Source: Yersinia proxima (GTDB lineage: Bacteria > Pseudomonadota > Gammaproteobacteria > Enterobacterales > Enterobacteriaceae). From it: DNA of 64,000 nt. The notes beneath the pieces are model-generated. The model did no database searches. It saw only the letters and a program-made list of their open reading frames with translations, and was not told the origin of the DNA. Shown one piece after another: positions 52,724 to 63,937 of the stretch. The stretch is taken from assembly GCF_902170785.1 (NCBI RefSeq), contig NZ_CABHYG010000009.1, positions 310,001 to 374,000 of the forward strand, in the 5' to 3' direction. The translations under genes and the position numbers were made by a program. Numbering within the stretch: the first letter of the stretch is position 1; each line of letters starts with the position of its first letter.

Positions 52724-54244
52724 TTAGAGATGCAAGGATGCAAGACGTAATATTTCATTTTGCGTAGTTTGTTTAGTTTCAACAATTCCCGCAACCTGAC
52801 CATTACTCATTACCAAAATTCTGTCAGTGATCCCTAATAGCTCAGGCATTTCAGAGGAAATAATAATAATTCCTTTGTCTTTCTTCGCTAGTTCAGTCAT
52901 TAACTGATAGATTTCAAACTTAGCACCGACATCAATTCCCCGAGTCGGCTCATCCAACATTAATATTTCTGGTTGAGTTAATAGCCAGCGGCCAATAATG
53001 ACTTTCTGCTGATTCCCACCTGATAAAGAACCAATACTGGTGCGATGACCCGGCGTTTTGACTCGCATAGCATCGATAACCCATTGGGTATCGCTCTTCA
53101 TCCGGGTATTATCCAGCAGCCCAAATTTGTTTTTATAGTTACGAATATTAGAAATCAGGGAATTAAAACCTACATCGAGATAAGCATAAATCCCGGTTGA
53201 GCGACGCTCTTCCGTCACTAATGCAAAACCGTGATTAATGGCTTCATTGGCGCTGTGGTTATTAATACTCTTACCATGCAATTTAATCGTGCCAGCTACT
53301 TTTTCGCGGATACCAAATAATGTTTCCACAATATCGGTGCGCTTAGCGCCCACCAATCCGGCAATCCCCAGAATCTCACCTTTATGCAGATCAAAGGAGA
53401 CATCACGGATAGAAGGCTGACGCAATGAGGTTAGATTCTTCACTTCCAGAATCACTTCACCGGGCTTGTTGAGGCGGTCTGGGAAACGCTGACTCAGTGA
53501 GCGCCCGACCATCATGGAGATAATTTGATCCATGGTCAGCCCTTCCAGCGGCTGAGTGGCAATCCACTGACCATCACGCAAAATAGTGATTTCATCACAC
53601 AGTTGGAATATCTCTTCCATCTTGTGTGAGATATAAACGATTCCACAGCCGCGCTCTTTCAATTTGCGGATAATAGTAAATAGATGATTAACTTCTTTCT
53701 CAGTTAATGAAGAAGTTGGCTCATCCATAATGACGATTTTTGCATTGTAAGAAAAAGCCTTAGCGATCTCGATCATTTGCATTTGGGATACCGATAAAGT
53801 GGCAACTTTATCGCGTGGATCAATATCAATATCCAATTCATCGAAGATAGCTTTGGTGTCTTTGTACATTTTATCTTGATCGACAAAGAAACCTTTGGTT
53901 GGGTAACGCCCCAGCCACATGTTATCCATTACGGTGCGTTGTAATACCAGGTTTAATTCCTGATGCACCATCGAAACACCATGTTCTAATGCTTCTTTAG
54001 AGCTTTTAAATTCTATTTCTTGCCCCTGAAAGATAATACTCCCGGAGTCTTTTTTATAGATACCAAACAGACATTTTAATAGCGTTGACTTACCTGCACC
54101 ATTTTCGCCCATTAACGCATGGATAGAATTTGGCCGCACTTTAAGATTTACGTTATCTAACGCCTTTACGCCCGGAAATGATTTATTAATATTACTCATT
54201 TCCAGCAACCACTCGCGAGGTTGTGCTGTATTAATATCGGCCAT
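52724..54244 (-). CDS. mglA: Galactose/methyl-galactoside ABC transporter ATP-binding protein
   Basis: 506 residues (E. coli 506), two fused ABC domains. The first has Walker [10 protein letters not shown], near residue 48, and the signature [14 protein letters not shown]. The second has a degenerate Walker A, GLVGAKRT, with the signature [14 protein letters not shown] and Walker [13 protein letters not shown]. This asymmetric pattern is normal in monosaccharide importers (RbsA, MglA). It powers galactose uptake with MglC. It is separated from mglB by 194 bases holding a strong hairpin. Confidence 0.97.
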   Translation of the reverse strand: MADINTAQPREWLLEMSNINKSFPGVKALDNVNLKVRPNSIHALMGENGAGKSTLLKCLFGIYKKDSGSIIFQGQEIEFKSSKEALEHGVSMVHQELNLVLQRTVMDNMWLGRYPTKGFFVDQDKMYKDTKAIFDELDIDIDPRDKVATLSVSQMQMIEIAKAFSYNAKIVIMDEPTSSLTEKEVNHLFTIIRKLKERGCGIVYISHKMEEIFQLCDEITILRDGQWIATQPLEGLTMDQIISMMVGRSLSQRFPDRLNKPGEVILEVKNLTSLRQPSIRDVSFDLHKGEILGIAGLVGAKRTDIVETLFGIREKVAGTIKLHGKSINNHSANEAINHGFALVTEERRSTGIYAYLDVGFNSLISNIRNYKNKFGLLDNTRMKSDTQWVIDAMRVKTPGHRTSIGSLSGGNQQKVIIGRWLLTQPEILMLDEPTRGIDVGAKFEIYQLMTELAKKDKGIIIISSEMPELLGITDRILVMSNGQVAGIVETKQTTQNEILRLASLHL

Positions 54245-54337
54245 AGTTATACCTGGCTAAGAATCGCCACTGAATTGCTGGGTATTAAATTCCCACCTGT
54301 CAGCGCGCATTCTAAAATAAGGATCAATGCAACAGAA

Positions 54338-54389
54338 AACCTTCAGCCCCGATACCAGACGCCCAATAAAGTATCGGGGCCAGAAGGTT
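54338..54389 (-). terminator. Intercistronic hairpin between mglB and mglA
   Basis: Minus strand: AACCTTC, two unpaired bases, GCCCCGATAC pairing with GTATCGGGGC and GAAGGTT, about 15-base loop, then TTTTC. It may act as a partial terminator or 3'-end protector that keeps mglB transcripts in excess over mglAC, the usual pattern for binding-protein operons. Confidence 0.78.
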
Positions 54390-54438
54390 AATATTTCTTT
54401 CCTACCCGCTGTGCTGGGTATCTAACAAATATCGACTG

Positions 54439-55431
54439 TTATTTAGTAAATTCAGCCAGGTTGTCTTTATCAACACCTACATAGGGAATACGTACAATTT
54501 TGTTGTCGATTTTCCATTTGGTGCCTTCAGCTGCTGGTTTACCATCGGCCAGATTTTTGGCCAGATCGAAGGTCGCTTTAGCCTGATTATTCGCATCATT
54601 CAGAACTGTACCGGCCATTTGACCTGATTTCACCAGAGCCAGAGCTTCTGGTAAGGCATCAACACCAAAGACTGGAATACTGGTTTTGTTATGCGCTTTC
54701 AATGCTTCTACTGCACCCATTGCCATCGCATCGTTGTTAGCGATAACCACTTCAATTTTGTTAGCATTAGGACCAGATAACCAGGCATCCATCTTATCTT
54801 TGGCTTGTGCGGTATCCCACATTGCAGTATCTAGCTGCAACTGCTGCGTTGGAATACCTTTCTCGTTAAGGGTCTTGATGACATAAGTGGTACGCGCTTC
54901 AGCATCTGGGTGGCCCGGCTCGCCTTTCAACAGCACAAATTGAATTTTGCCATCTTTGTTCAGATCCCAATTTGGATTAGCCTGCCAATGTTTAGCGATC
55001 AACTCACCCTGAATAACGCCAGACTCTTTGGAGTCAGTACCGACATAATAGGCTTTGTCGTAGCTATCAAGCGCTTTGCGTGAAGGTTCTTTGTTATAGA
55101 ACACGATTGGAACATCATTTGCGCGGGCTTTATCAATAACCACTGGCGCTGCCGCTGGGTCAACCAGATTGATTGCCAACGCTTTTACGCCTTTGGCCAG
55201 CAACACGTCAATTTGATCGTTTTGCTTGGATTGGTCATTCTGTGAGTCATTCATCAGTAAGGTGACATCAGGAGATGCTTTAGCATCTTTCTCGATAGCT
55301 TTACGGACCACGGACATAAAGTTGTCATCATATTTATAAATAGTGACACCGATACGGGTATCAGCTTGAGCCGCCGCGCCGAACATCATGCTGGCAACCA
55401 GAGTCGCTAATGTGAAAACCTTCTTATTCAT
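54439..55431 (-). CDS. mglB: Galactose/glucose-binding periplasmic protein
   Basis: 330 residues from the ATG at 55431 (E. coli MglB 332). GGAG lies upstream and the protein then has a signal peptide, residues 1-23 with AQA cleavage site ([11 protein letters not shown]). The in-frame extension to 55587 is not supported. The mature part shows the galactose site segments [23 protein letters not shown] and [14 protein letters not shown], and the calcium loop DLNKDGKIQ. It binds galactose and glucose for uptake and for chemotaxis through Trg. It is first in mglBAC, behind a CRP/GalS-controlled promoter. Confidence 0.97.
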   Translation of the reverse strand: MNKKVFTLATLVASMMFGAAAQADTRIGVTIYKYDDNFMSVVRKAIEKDAKASPDVTLLMNDSQNDQSKQNDQIDVLLAKGVKALAINLVDPAAAPVVIDKARANDVPIVFYNKEPSRKALDSYDKAYYVGTDSKESGVIQGELIAKHWQANPNWDLNKDGKIQFVLLKGEPGHPDAEARTTYVIKTLNEKGIPTQQLQLDTAMWDTAQAKDKMDAWLSGPNANKIEVVIANNDAMAMGAVEALKAHNKTSIPVFGVDALPEALALVKSGQMAGTVLNDANNQAKATFDLAKNLADGKPAAEGTKWKIDNKIVRIPYVGVDKDNLAEFTK

Positions 55432-55700
55432 TTGTATCTCCGGGTTTATGTAGGGTAGTACAGGGTGATAACACCATCGCCTTAACGTGAGAAAGACCCA
55501 TCGTTCAAAGCAGCTGACACAAATATCTTTCGTCCTTGAGCGCACTCCACTCCGAAAAGCTGCCTGAGTCGTCAAAAACCATGTCATTTACAAACTCGTC
55601 GTTTGCGGAACTTGTGTTTGTAAATCGCTATTCTAAAACCTGCTACCGTGTGTTTTTTTATCCGGTAACCGATGACATATTGATACATTCAGGTAGAAAA
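55432..55700 (-). other. Long leader of the mglB transcript
   Basis: If the start near 55701 is right, mglB has a leader of about 270 bases. It contains a 9-base inverted repeat TTTACAAAC / GTTTGTAAA (about 55588-55627) capable of forming a stem. No known riboswitch was recognised. Confidence 0.5.
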
Positions 55701-55707
55701 CAACTAG

Positions 55708-55768
55708 AGCATAGACGTGCCGTTGTTAAGAATCTGTGAATTTTCTCACAGATTGAAAACGGTTACAC
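55708..55768 (-). promoter_or_regulatory. mglB promoter with CRP site and GalR/GalS operator
   Basis: A perfect CRP site, TGTGAATTTTCTCACA at 55735-55750 (longer palindrome 55731-55754). A GalR/GalS operator TTGAAAACGGTTACAC at 55753-55768 has one mismatch to GTGNAANCGNTTNCAC. A -10 box TATGCT lies at 55713-55708. Taking the transcript start near 55701 puts CRP at -41.5 and the operator near -60, as for gal-type promoters. It starts just beyond the galS stop codon. Confidence 0.88.
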
Positions 55769-55784
55769 AAGAATAAATACCGAA

Positions 55785-56822
55785 CTAGTGAGCGACACCA
55801 CAAATTGCGACAGAGTGCCGAGGCACCAGTGTCGGATTAAAACAATAGGTCGCATGGGGGTCTGGCGCACGAGTCGCACCTTCGAGTGCCAGCTCTGTGG
55901 CTAAAGTAGCCATAGAAACAATAGGATAACGGACAGTGGTTAATTTAGGACTGGTATAACGCGCGATCGGGATATCATCAAAGCCCACCAGTGAAAACTG
56001 CTCAGGGACACTGATACCGTTTTCTTTTAGCACCGCCAGTGCTCCAGCTGCCATTGAGTCGTTATAAGCGAACACCGCACTGAGCTGTAAATTGCGCCCC
56101 AGCAGGTCAATCATGGCCCGCTCCCCTCCAACCAAGTCTGGTGAGCCATAGGCTCGCCAGGTATCAGGTACAGTGATACCGGCCCCCTCAAGTGCATTGA
56201 GGTAGCCAGTCTGGCGCTGCATTACATCATCTATAGGGTGATTGGAACCAAGGAAACCAATGCGTTGATGGCCTTGTTTAAGCAGCAGGCGGCATGCCAT
56301 TTGCGCACCGCTAACATTGTCTAATCCGACGCAACGATGCTCAAATCCGGGAATAATCCGATTAATCAGAACCATACCCGGAACTTGTTCTAAAAAGGCT
56401 ATTAACTCACCGTCACTCAAGGCCTTAGCATGAACGACTAAAGCATTACATCGCTGCCGCAGCAACACTTCAATAGCGTGCCGCTCTTTATCTGCCTGAT
56501 GATAACTATTGCCAATTAACAAATATTTTTGATGTCGTTGTGCAACAGTGTCTACCGCTTTCACCAATGCACCAAAAAAGGGATCGGAGACATCCATCAC
56601 CACCACACCGACCGTATCACTGCTTTGAGTTGCCAATGCCTGCGCATTGGCATTTGGGCGGTAGCCCAGTTCTGACACCGCTTTCAGCACCGCAGCTCGG
56701 GTTTCTGGTCTGATAGAGGCGCTGTTGTTTAGCACTCTTGATACGGTGGCTAACGAAACACCTGCCCGTGAGGCCACATCGCGAATAGTTATACTGTTTC
56801 CAGCTGAATGCAGAGCGGCCAT
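55785..56822 (-). CDS. galS: Galactose regulator GalS (LacI family)
   Basis: 345 residues (E. coli 346). The N-terminal LacI helix-turn-helix is [21 protein letters not shown], preceded by about 10 extra residues ([10 protein letters not shown]). The sugar-binding core shows [22 protein letters not shown] and [14 protein letters not shown]. It represses mgl and its own gene without galactose. It lies upstream of mglB on the same strand, as in E. coli. Its own promoter has CRP and GalS-type sites arranged as at mglB. GalR is the alternative, but linkage to mgl favours GalS. Confidence 0.94.
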   Translation of the reverse strand: MAALHSAGNSITIRDVASRAGVSLATVSRVLNNSASIRPETRAAVLKAVSELGYRPNANAQALATQSSDTVGVVVMDVSDPFFGALVKAVDTVAQRHQKYLLIGNSYHQADKERHAIEVLLRQRCNALVVHAKALSDGELIAFLEQVPGMVLINRIIPGFEHRCVGLDNVSGAQMACRLLLKQGHQRIGFLGSNHPIDDVMQRQTGYLNALEGAGITVPDTWRAYGSPDLVGGERAMIDLLGRNLQLSAVFAYNDSMAAGALAVLKENGISVPEQFSLVGFDDIPIARYTSPKLTTVRYPIVSMATLATELALEGATRAPDPHATYCFNPTLVPRHSVAICGVAH

Positions 56823-56898
56823 GACCTTATCCTGTGTCTTATTTTATCAATAAGTCGCCATGCATAGGTTGAGCACAACCAGTCATGGCAGGTGGCCT

Positions 56899-56960
56899 AT
56901 CCTACCCAGTTTGTTGAGATTGCCACGTGAAATACGTCACAAGAAAGAAAACGTTTACAT
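56899..56960 (-). promoter_or_regulatory. galS promoter with CRP site and GalR/GalS operator
   Basis: CRP site CGTGAAATACGTCACA at 56926-56941, 9 of 10 consensus bases. Operator-like AAGAAAACGTTTACAT at 56945-56960, three mismatches. -10 box TAGGAT at 56904-56899. Expected start near 56892, about 70 bases before galS. Spacing between CRP centre and -10 equals that at mglB. Confidence 0.72.
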
Positions 56961-57003
56961 ACAAATTTGCAACTGCTCAATCATTACCCTGTTTTAAATG
57001 TCT

Positions 57004-58170
57004 TTAAGGTTGGGTGTTGCGTGGTTGTAACGATTGTCCACAAGCATAGGCAGTCAACTTGCGCCACAGCCATTCAACCGGCCCTTGGGCAAAATAATGC
57101 AACCATAACAAGGAGAACAGAATATTACACAGCCAGACAAATGGAACGACTGCTAACAATTGCAGGCGATCTAGCTGCTGATATAGGCCGAAATGATAGA
57201 AGATCAGAGTGCATAGTAATGTCTGCAATAAATAATTGCTCAATGCCATACGACCAACCTGTGCCAGCCAATGGCTGACTCGCCAGTTCGAAAATGTTGG
57301 CCAGAAGCCATACAGTAAGGCGAGATAGCCTATCGCCTGCAAGGGCGCACCAAGCTCCCGCGGCACCTGTAGCAAAAAACCGCTCCAGCGGAAATCCCAT
57401 CCGACCATCCATTGCAGCGCCACACCAGGTATTTGGATAACTAATGAAAGCGGTATCAAACAGGCGGCCAACAAACGGTAATGACGCAGACTGAATTCGC
57501 CACGTAACCAACCACAACGCATCAGCCCGGCACCAAATAGCATAGAACCCGCCAGTTCCCAACCATATTGCGCACCGATAGCAATCAAATTGGATGACAA
57601 CAGATCAAGCCGGTTTTTCCAGGCCTCAACCCCGCCCTGTAATTTCCAGAATTGCTCATATTGCAAATCTGCCGGCCCCGGTTGCCAGAAACGGCCCGGT
57701 TCCCCGCTGGTGACAAATCCCAGCAGCGATAATACTGCCACGCCGAGTAAATAAAGCACGCCACCGGTGCGCAATAAGCTGGCGGCATCTTTAGCATCAC
57801 GAATCATTCGCCAGCACACCAGGCCAATCAAGCCATAGGCAAAGAGAATATCGCCATCCCAGAAGAAAATACCGTGAATCAGTCCCAGTAATAATAAGAG
57901 GGAAAGCCGTGCCCGTATCCAGCCTTTACCGCGTTTAAGCAACAGCTCCAGACCCGCACCAAATAAGATAGCAAAAATAGACAGAAACTTGGCTTGCGCG
58001 ACAATATCAAGAATGGCCCATGTCCAGCTATCAGACACTGAGGGAAGACCAAGATAAGCAGGATTAAGATAAGCAGCCTTAGGAAGGCCGAAAGCACTAA
58101 TATTGAGCAGAAGAATGCCAAGAATGGCCAGACCTCGCGCGCTGTCTAACGTTGCGATGCGTTGACGCAT
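57004..58170 (-). CDS. yeiB: YeiB, DUF418/DUF1624-type inner-membrane protein
   Basis: 388 residues from the ATG at 58170, giving MRQRIATLDSARGLAILGIL, aligned with E. coli YeiB (385 aa); two earlier in-frame ATGs are less likely. It has ten or so hydrophobic spans. The N-terminal LDxxRGxAILGIL motif recalls acyltransferase-3-like membrane proteins, and GPVEWLWRKLTAY near the C-terminus is the DUF418 signature. The function is unknown. It sits 69 bases after folE, as in E. coli, with a hairpin in between. Confidence 0.93.
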   Translation of the reverse strand: MRQRIATLDSARGLAILGILLLNISAFGLPKAAYLNPAYLGLPSVSDSWTWAILDIVAQAKFLSIFAILFGAGLELLLKRGKGWIRARLSLLLLLGLIHGIFFWDGDILFAYGLIGLVCWRMIRDAKDAASLLRTGGVLYLLGVAVLSLLGFVTSGEPGRFWQPGPADLQYEQFWKLQGGVEAWKNRLDLLSSNLIAIGAQYGWELAGSMLFGAGLMRCGWLRGEFSLRHYRLLAACLIPLSLVIQIPGVALQWMVGWDFRWSGFLLQVPRELGAPLQAIGYLALLYGFWPTFSNWRVSHWLAQVGRMALSNYLLQTLLCTLIFYHFGLYQQLDRLQLLAVVPFVWLCNILFSLLWLHYFAQGPVEWLWRKLTAYACGQSLQPRNTQP

Positions 58171-58188
58171 ACCCGACATCCTGTATAG

Positions 58189-58206
58189 GGGCACCCATTG
58201 GTGCCC
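58189..58206 (-). repeat. Small hairpin between folE and yeiB
   Basis: Seven-base perfect inverted repeat GGGCACC / GGTGCCC around CATT, 19 bases before the yeiB start. No T-tract, so more likely a leader or intercistronic stem than a terminator. Confidence 0.55.
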
Positions 58207-58239
58207 GTTCTGGCAAAAGGCTAATTAGCCGTTGTGGTG

Positions 58240-58902
58240 TTAGCTATTATGACGAACAGCGCGCAGGAACTCCTGGCGAGTATTCTGGCTGGATTTGAAC
58301 AACCCGCCCAATGATGTAGTGGTGGTGGCACTGGTCGCATCGCGGATCCCGCGAGCTTTCACACAATAATGTACTGCATCGATGGAGACAGCGACATTAT
58401 TTGTCCCTAACAAGGTCTGCAACGCCAACAGAATTTGCTGTGTGAGGCGCTCTTGTACTTGTGGGCGCTGGGCGAAAAACTGCACGATACGGTTAATTTT
58501 GGATAAACCAATCACACTGTCTTTCGGAATATAGGCCACTGTCGCTTTGCCATCAATCGTCACAAAATGATGTTCGCAGGTACTGGTCAGGGTGATATCT
58601 CGCACCGTTACCATTTCATCGACCTTCATTTTATTTTCGATCAGGGTAATTTTGGGGAAATTCTCGTAATCCAGTCCGGAGAAAATCTCATCAACATACA
58701 TCTTGGCAATACGTCTTGGTGTGTCGGCCAGGCTATCGTCAGATAAATCAAGATTCAACAATTGCATGACTTGCGTCATATGTTCCTGAATCCGGATCTT
58801 GCGCGTTTCGGCATCTAATTCTTGTTTGCGCAATGGGGTTTCAAGGCCACGGGCCAGCAGTGCTTCATGAACCAGCTCAGCTTCTTTACTCAGCGATGAC
58901 AT
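58240..58902 (-). CDS. folE: GTP cyclohydrolase I
   Basis: 220 residues from the ATG at 58902 (GGAG upstream), giving [20 protein letters not shown] as in E. coli FolE (222 aa); an 18-codon extension is rejected. It converts GTP to dihydroneopterin triphosphate, the first step of folate synthesis. The zinc site includes Cys and His of [13 protein letters not shown] and the Cys of [32 protein letters not shown] is strongly conserved. It is adjacent to yeiB. Confidence 0.98.
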   Translation of the reverse strand: MSSLSKEAELVHEALLARGLETPLRKQELDAETRKIRIQEHMTQVMQLLNLDLSDDSLADTPRRIAKMYVDEIFSGLDYENFPKITLIENKMKVDEMVTVRDITLTSTCEHHFVTIDGKATVAYIPKDSVIGLSKINRIVQFFAQRPQVQERLTQQILLALQTLLGTNNVAVSIDAVHYCVKARGIRDATSATTTTSLGGLFKSSQNTRQEFLRAVRHNS

Positions 58903-59074
58903 TCTTTTCTCCAACAGGCGTGCGTATCTGAGCGGAATAAACATGATGCAGATCACGTTCAGATTTTGCTCCCCACTTTAGTTGAGAGCAAAATGATTAT
59001 CCAGTGATTGTTCTTAATCTTCGATGATTGTTTTTATATTCAATATTGTTATTCATATCCCGTGGTTCTTTTTA

Positions 59075-60247
59075 TCATGATGAAACAGTTGCATCTGGCT
59101 CGACGGCAGCTTCCCGCGCCCGGGCTGGCGTTTTAATCACCAAAGCGCCGGCAATAATCAGCGCCACTATCGCAACATATAATGCAGGCTCCAACCGGTG
59201 AGTTAATGCGGTCGAAATTGCGGATAATATCGGGCCAACCAACTGCCCGATGGCATAACCAGTAGTCAATAGACCGGCCATGTAACGGGTGTGTTCTGGT
59301 GCCAACTCACGGCCATGTTGCAAAGAAAGCTGGACGACACTCAGGAACCCGCCGCCGGTTAGTAAAGCACCTAATACCAGCCCGCTTACCCCCGGCACCA
59401 CTTCGGCACACAATACTCCCAAGGCCTGCACCCACAGGGTTAATGCCAGCCGGGTTTGTGATGTCAGACAATGACGCGTCAGAATACCAAGGGTAATGCC
59501 AATCACGGCGGCACCGCCGAAAACAGGCCAGACAAACTGGGCAAACAGGCTTTCAGGGAAGCGAGATGTCGCCATCTGCGATAAAAATGTGGCGGGTAAA
59601 ATATAACCAAATCCCGCGAGGCTATAGCTCCACACCAACCGTTTCAGTGCTGGCGTTAAAGTCAATGGTAGCGCTGTAATATGGGGACGGTGCAACTCAC
59701 CACTGCGAGGTAAATTGATGCTAATGGCAGCAATAATAACCAATGCCAATACACCGTACACCAGCCAGGCCTCACTTGCCGATAAGTCATAACTATGGAT
59801 AAGCACAGCCAACATACCGCTGATGAATATGCCAGCCCCCGGCCCGGCAAAAACTGCGGCGCTCAGCGCAGGGCGGCCAAAATGAGCTAATCGTTCATTG
59901 GTCCAGGCCGCAACCAGCACCATCGACCAGCCGCTCGCCCAACCAATAGCAAAACGCAAGATACCATGCCACCACGGCCCGTCGACAACAGCAGATAGCA
60001 GAGTTAACACTACCGCCCCCCAAACTCCTAACCACAAACGGCGTTCGACATGGCGGCTGGCCCGCATGGCATCAAAAGCACCAAACAGATATCCCAGATA
60101 ATTAAACGCCGCAACCAGCCCTGCCCCGGTCAGGCTGAATTGATGCTCGGCAATCATCAGCGGCACTTGGGGGGTGAAAGCAAAGCGACCAATCCCCATC
60201 GCCACCACTAATGCCAGAAAACCACTTAATGCAATTCTTAATGCCAT
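59075..60247 (-). CDS. MFS transporter of the YbfB/YjiJ family
   Basis: 390 residues, twelve spans. The first span, FLALVVAMGIGRFAFTPQVPLM, is the YbfB/YjiJ signature. FNYLGYLFGAFDAMR, RFAIGWASGWSMVLVAAW and a C-terminal span pair follow the family. Substrate unknown; members are uncharacterised exporters. It is divergent from a LysR regulator 136 bases away, the usual setting for a regulator and its target. Confidence 0.85.
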   Translation of the reverse strand: MALRIALSGFLALVVAMGIGRFAFTPQVPLMIAEHQFSLTGAGLVAAFNYLGYLFGAFDAMRASRHVERRLWLGVWGAVVLTLLSAVVDGPWWHGILRFAIGWASGWSMVLVAAWTNERLAHFGRPALSAAVFAGPGAGIFISGMLAVLIHSYDLSASEAWLVYGVLALVIIAAISINLPRSGELHRPHITALPLTLTPALKRLVWSYSLAGFGYILPATFLSQMATSRFPESLFAQFVWPVFGGAAVIGITLGILTRHCLTSQTRLALTLWVQALGVLCAEVVPGVSGLVLGALLTGGGFLSVVQLSLQHGRELAPEHTRYMAGLLTTGYAIGQLVGPILSAISTALTHRLEPALYVAIVALIIAGALVIKTPARAREAAVEPDATVSS

Positions 60248-60383
60248 CTGCCCAATCCATCTATTGCTGCCAGCTCATTACGCGGACAGTCGGTTAAAAG
60301 AAAGTTGCGAATATCATGCCTGAGCATTAGAATCACAAAAAATGAATAATACACACTAAGTTCATCACAAAAAGAGAACACTC
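60248..60383. promoter_or_regulatory. Divergent control region between MFS gene and LysR gene
   Basis: 136 AT-rich bases separate the two starts and must hold both promoters and the LysR-type site. Several T-N11-A pairs occur but none stands out. Confidence 0.5.
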
Positions 60384-61253
60384 ATGGATCTGACCCAGCT
60401 GCGTATGTTTTGTTGCGTAGCGGAAACCGGCTCCGTTGCCCGAGCAGCGGAGCAGATGCACCGCGTCCCCTCAAATTTAACGACACGCCTGCGCCAACTT
60501 GAAATCGAGTTGGGGGCAGACCTGTTTATTCGTGAAAAGCAGCGCCTACGCCTGTCACCCATGGGCCATAATTTTCTTTGCTATGCCAACCGTATTTTGG
60601 CGCTGAGCGAAGAGGCCATGAGCATTACTCATGCGGGTGAACCTGCTGGTAATTTCCCACTCGGTTCAATGGAAAGCACTGCTGCCACTCGCCTGCCTAA
60701 CCTGCTCGCGGCTTATCACCAGCGCTATCCCAAAGTCTCTTTGTCACTAACTACGGGGACATCCGGCGAAATTATTGAACAAGTCCGAGCCGGAACACTG
60801 GCGACGGCATTGGTCGATGGCCCGGTACAGCATGATGAACTGCACGGCTGCCGCTCTTTTGAGGAGCGGTTAGTTATCATTTCCTGTCTGGATCATCTAC
60901 CGATTAATCAAGCGCGTGATGCCGTAGATGAAACTCTGTTTGCCTTCCGCCCCAGTTGTTCATACCGGTTACGACTGGAAAGTTGGTTCCGGCAGGCAGG
61001 CTGTTTACCTGGGCATATACTGGAAATCCAGTCTTACCACGCCATGCTAGCTTGTGTGGCAAGTGGCGCGGGGTTGGCGCTAATTCCGCATTCGGTATTG
61101 GCTCTACTCCCTGGTCACGAACGGGTAAAAGTGCATCACCTGCCACCCGATATTGCCGAAACGGCAACCTGGCTCATTTGGCGCAAAGATGCCTTTAGCC
61201 CCAACGTACGCGCCCTCAAAGAGTTGATCATTGAACAAATTGAAACTCAGTAA
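60384..61253 (+). CDS. LysR-family transcriptional regulator
   Basis: 289 residues. The N-terminal winged helix-turn-helix is DLTQLRMFCCVAETGSVARA followed by LTTRLRQLEIELGADLF. The substrate-binding core begins at about residue 90 (FPLGSMESTAATRLPNLLAAY, SLTTGTSGEIIEQVRAG). It probably controls the divergent MFS transporter gene and itself in response to an unknown ligand. The formaldehyde genes start 144 bases downstream on the same strand, so they are a second possible target; no terminator separates them clearly. Confidence 0.9.
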   Translation: MDLTQLRMFCCVAETGSVARAAEQMHRVPSNLTTRLRQLEIELGADLFIREKQRLRLSPMGHNFLCYANRILALSEEAMSITHAGEPAGNFPLGSMESTAATRLPNLLAAYHQRYPKVSLSLTTGTSGEIIEQVRAGTLATALVDGPVQHDELHGCRSFEERLVIISCLDHLPINQARDAVDETLFAFRPSCSYRLRLESWFRQAGCLPGHILEIQSYHAMLACVASGAGLALIPHSVLALLPGHERVKVHHLPPDIAETATWLIWRKDAFSPNVRALKELIIEQIETQ

Positions 61254-61364
61254 CTGAGCGGGCAGAGCCACGATTTCCGACCATAATTCATACAAGTATC
61301 ATCTGCTACTACTGCGAACAACCATTCGCAACATATATGATACATAAAGAATATATTTATATAA

Positions 61365-62552
<1,188 letters not shown>

Positions 62553-62572
62553 AGCAGGGAGGCAGACAACGC

Positions 62573-63415
62573 ATGAACACGTCACTTGAACTTCTCGAAG
62601 AGCACCGGATGTTTGGTGGATGGCAGCAACGCTATCGCCACGCCGCCAGCAGCCTGAATTGCAATATGACCTTCAGCATCTATCTGCCACCACCACGGGA
62701 TGATAACCCACCGCCGGTACTTTACTGGCTATCAGGGCTCACCTGTAATGATGAAAACTTCACGTTGAAAGCAGGCGCACAGCGGATCGCGGCTGAGCTC
62801 GGGTTGGTACTGGTGATGCCAGATACCAGCCCGCGTGGCGATGACGTACCTAATGATGACGGCTATGATTTAGGCCAAGGGGCTGGGTTCTACCTGAATG
62901 CGACACAAGCGCCCTGGTCTGAGCATTTTCATATGTACGACTATGTCAGCCAGGAGCTACCTGCGTTGATCCGCCAGCATTTCAGTGTGAGTGATCGTCA
63001 ATCTATCTGTGGTCACTCAATGGGCGGCCACGGTGCGCTGATGTTGGCATTGCGTAATCCTCAGCAATATCAATCCGCGTCTGCTTTCGCACCGATAGTT
63101 AACCCGTGTCAGGTTCCGTGGGGCCGCAAGGCTTTTAGTGCTTATTTGGGTGCCGATGAAAGTCAATGGTTACAATATGATAGCTGCCATTTACTCACGC
63201 ATGCACAAACCCAGTTGCCAATATTGGTCGATCAAGGAGATGGAGATCAATTCCTTGCCGACCAGTTACAACCGGCAAAATTAGCTGAATTGGCACGTCA
63301 GCGTGATTGGCCTCTAACTCTACGTATTCAGCCGGGCTATGATCACAGCTATTTCACCATAGCGACATTTATTGAAGATCATCTGCGTTTCCATGCGGAA
63401 TACTTACATCGCTAA
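62573..63415 (+). CDS. yeiG: S-formylglutathione hydrolase
   Basis: 280 residues (E. coli YeiG 278). It hydrolyses S-formylglutathione to formate and glutathione, finishing formaldehyde detoxification. It is an esterase D family alpha/beta hydrolase. The nucleophile Ser149 is in GHSMGGHG, the [11 protein letters not shown] segment forms the oxyanion region, DQGDGDQF gives the Asp, and the His is in GYDHSYF. GGAGG lies upstream. In E. coli yeiG lies beside folE without an adjacent dehydrogenase; here it forms an operon with frmA. Confidence 0.95.
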   Translation: MNTSLELLEEHRMFGGWQQRYRHAASSLNCNMTFSIYLPPPRDDNPPPVLYWLSGLTCNDENFTLKAGAQRIAAELGLVLVMPDTSPRGDDVPNDDGYDLGQGAGFYLNATQAPWSEHFHMYDYVSQELPALIRQHFSVSDRQSICGHSMGGHGALMLALRNPQQYQSASAFAPIVNPCQVPWGRKAFSAYLGADESQWLQYDSCHLLTHAQTQLPILVDQGDGDQFLADQLQPAKLAELARQRDWPLTLRIQPGYDHSYFTIATFIEDHLRFHAEYLHR

Positions 63416-63453
63416 CGGACATAACTCAGCCGATCAACAATAATAGAAACCTT

Positions 63454-63478
63454 AAAGCTCCTTCGGGAGCTTTTTATT
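63454..63478 (+). terminator. Rho-independent terminator of frmA-yeiG
   Basis: AAAGCTCC, TTCG loop, GGAGCTTTTTATTTT: a tight stem with UUCG tetraloop and T-tract about 40 bases after yeiG. Confidence 0.93.
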
Positions 63479-63677
63479 TTATTGCAGATATATAGTTTAT
63501 TCTCGTTACGCTAATAACTAATATTCCTTTAGTTTAATAACATAATTAATAAATTATTATAAAAAGCATGATGAAAAAAACATTGATAAAATCGGAGAAA
63601 AGAATTACAAATAAAGGGCTCAATACTCACCGAGGCTGAGCAGCACAAAAAAGGAAAAAATTTAAAAGGAGATTTAT

Positions 63678-63878
63678 ATGTTTACTGCAAATCAATCAAA
63701 AGAAAGAATAAATAACGCTCATTTAATGGCATTAAAGACTAAGTTAGAGTCGTTAGAACAATCATTTAAAAATAATTCATTTTCTATAAATGACCATGAA
63801 ATAGAAAACCTAAAACGCAACAACGCCAACAACCAAATAACCGCATGGAATTGGTCAAAAAGTTTTACACAACAATAA
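63678..63878 (+). CDS. Small unknown protein, 66 residues
   Basis: An open frame of 66 codons with a strong AAAAGGAG ribosome site 7-8 bases before the ATG. It lies in AT-rich DNA after the yeiG terminator, with a perfect hairpin following about 30 bases later. The product is hydrophilic, Asn- and Lys-rich, with a helical middle (LMALKTKLESLEQSFKN) and a Trp-containing tail, ITAWNWSKSFTQQ. No signal peptide or membrane span. I do not recognise a family. The RBS and 3' hairpin make it likely to be real, but a chance frame cannot be excluded. Confidence 0.6.
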   Translation: MFTANQSKERINNAHLMALKTKLESLEQSFKNNSFSINDHEIENLKRNNANNQITAWNWSKSFTQQ

Positions 63879-63907
63879 ATCAAACAATGATGCTTTTAAT
63901 TAAAACA

Positions 63908-63937
63908 AATTAAGATGCTATTAGTAGCATCTTAATT
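63908..63937. terminator. Perfect 13-base hairpin after the small gene
   Basis: AATTAAGATGCTA and TAGCATCTTAATT flank a TTAG loop. The T-run is clearer on the minus strand, so it may terminate transcription from either side. Confidence 0.75.

Noticed and set aside
55432-55587. 52-codon in-frame extension of mglB
   Set aside because: It would hide the signal peptide, which must be N-terminal; the ATG at 55431 has GGAG upstream.
55536-55739. 67-codon plus-strand frame over the mglB leader
   Set aside because: No ribosome site and no family features; it overlaps the CRP site region and is probably chance.
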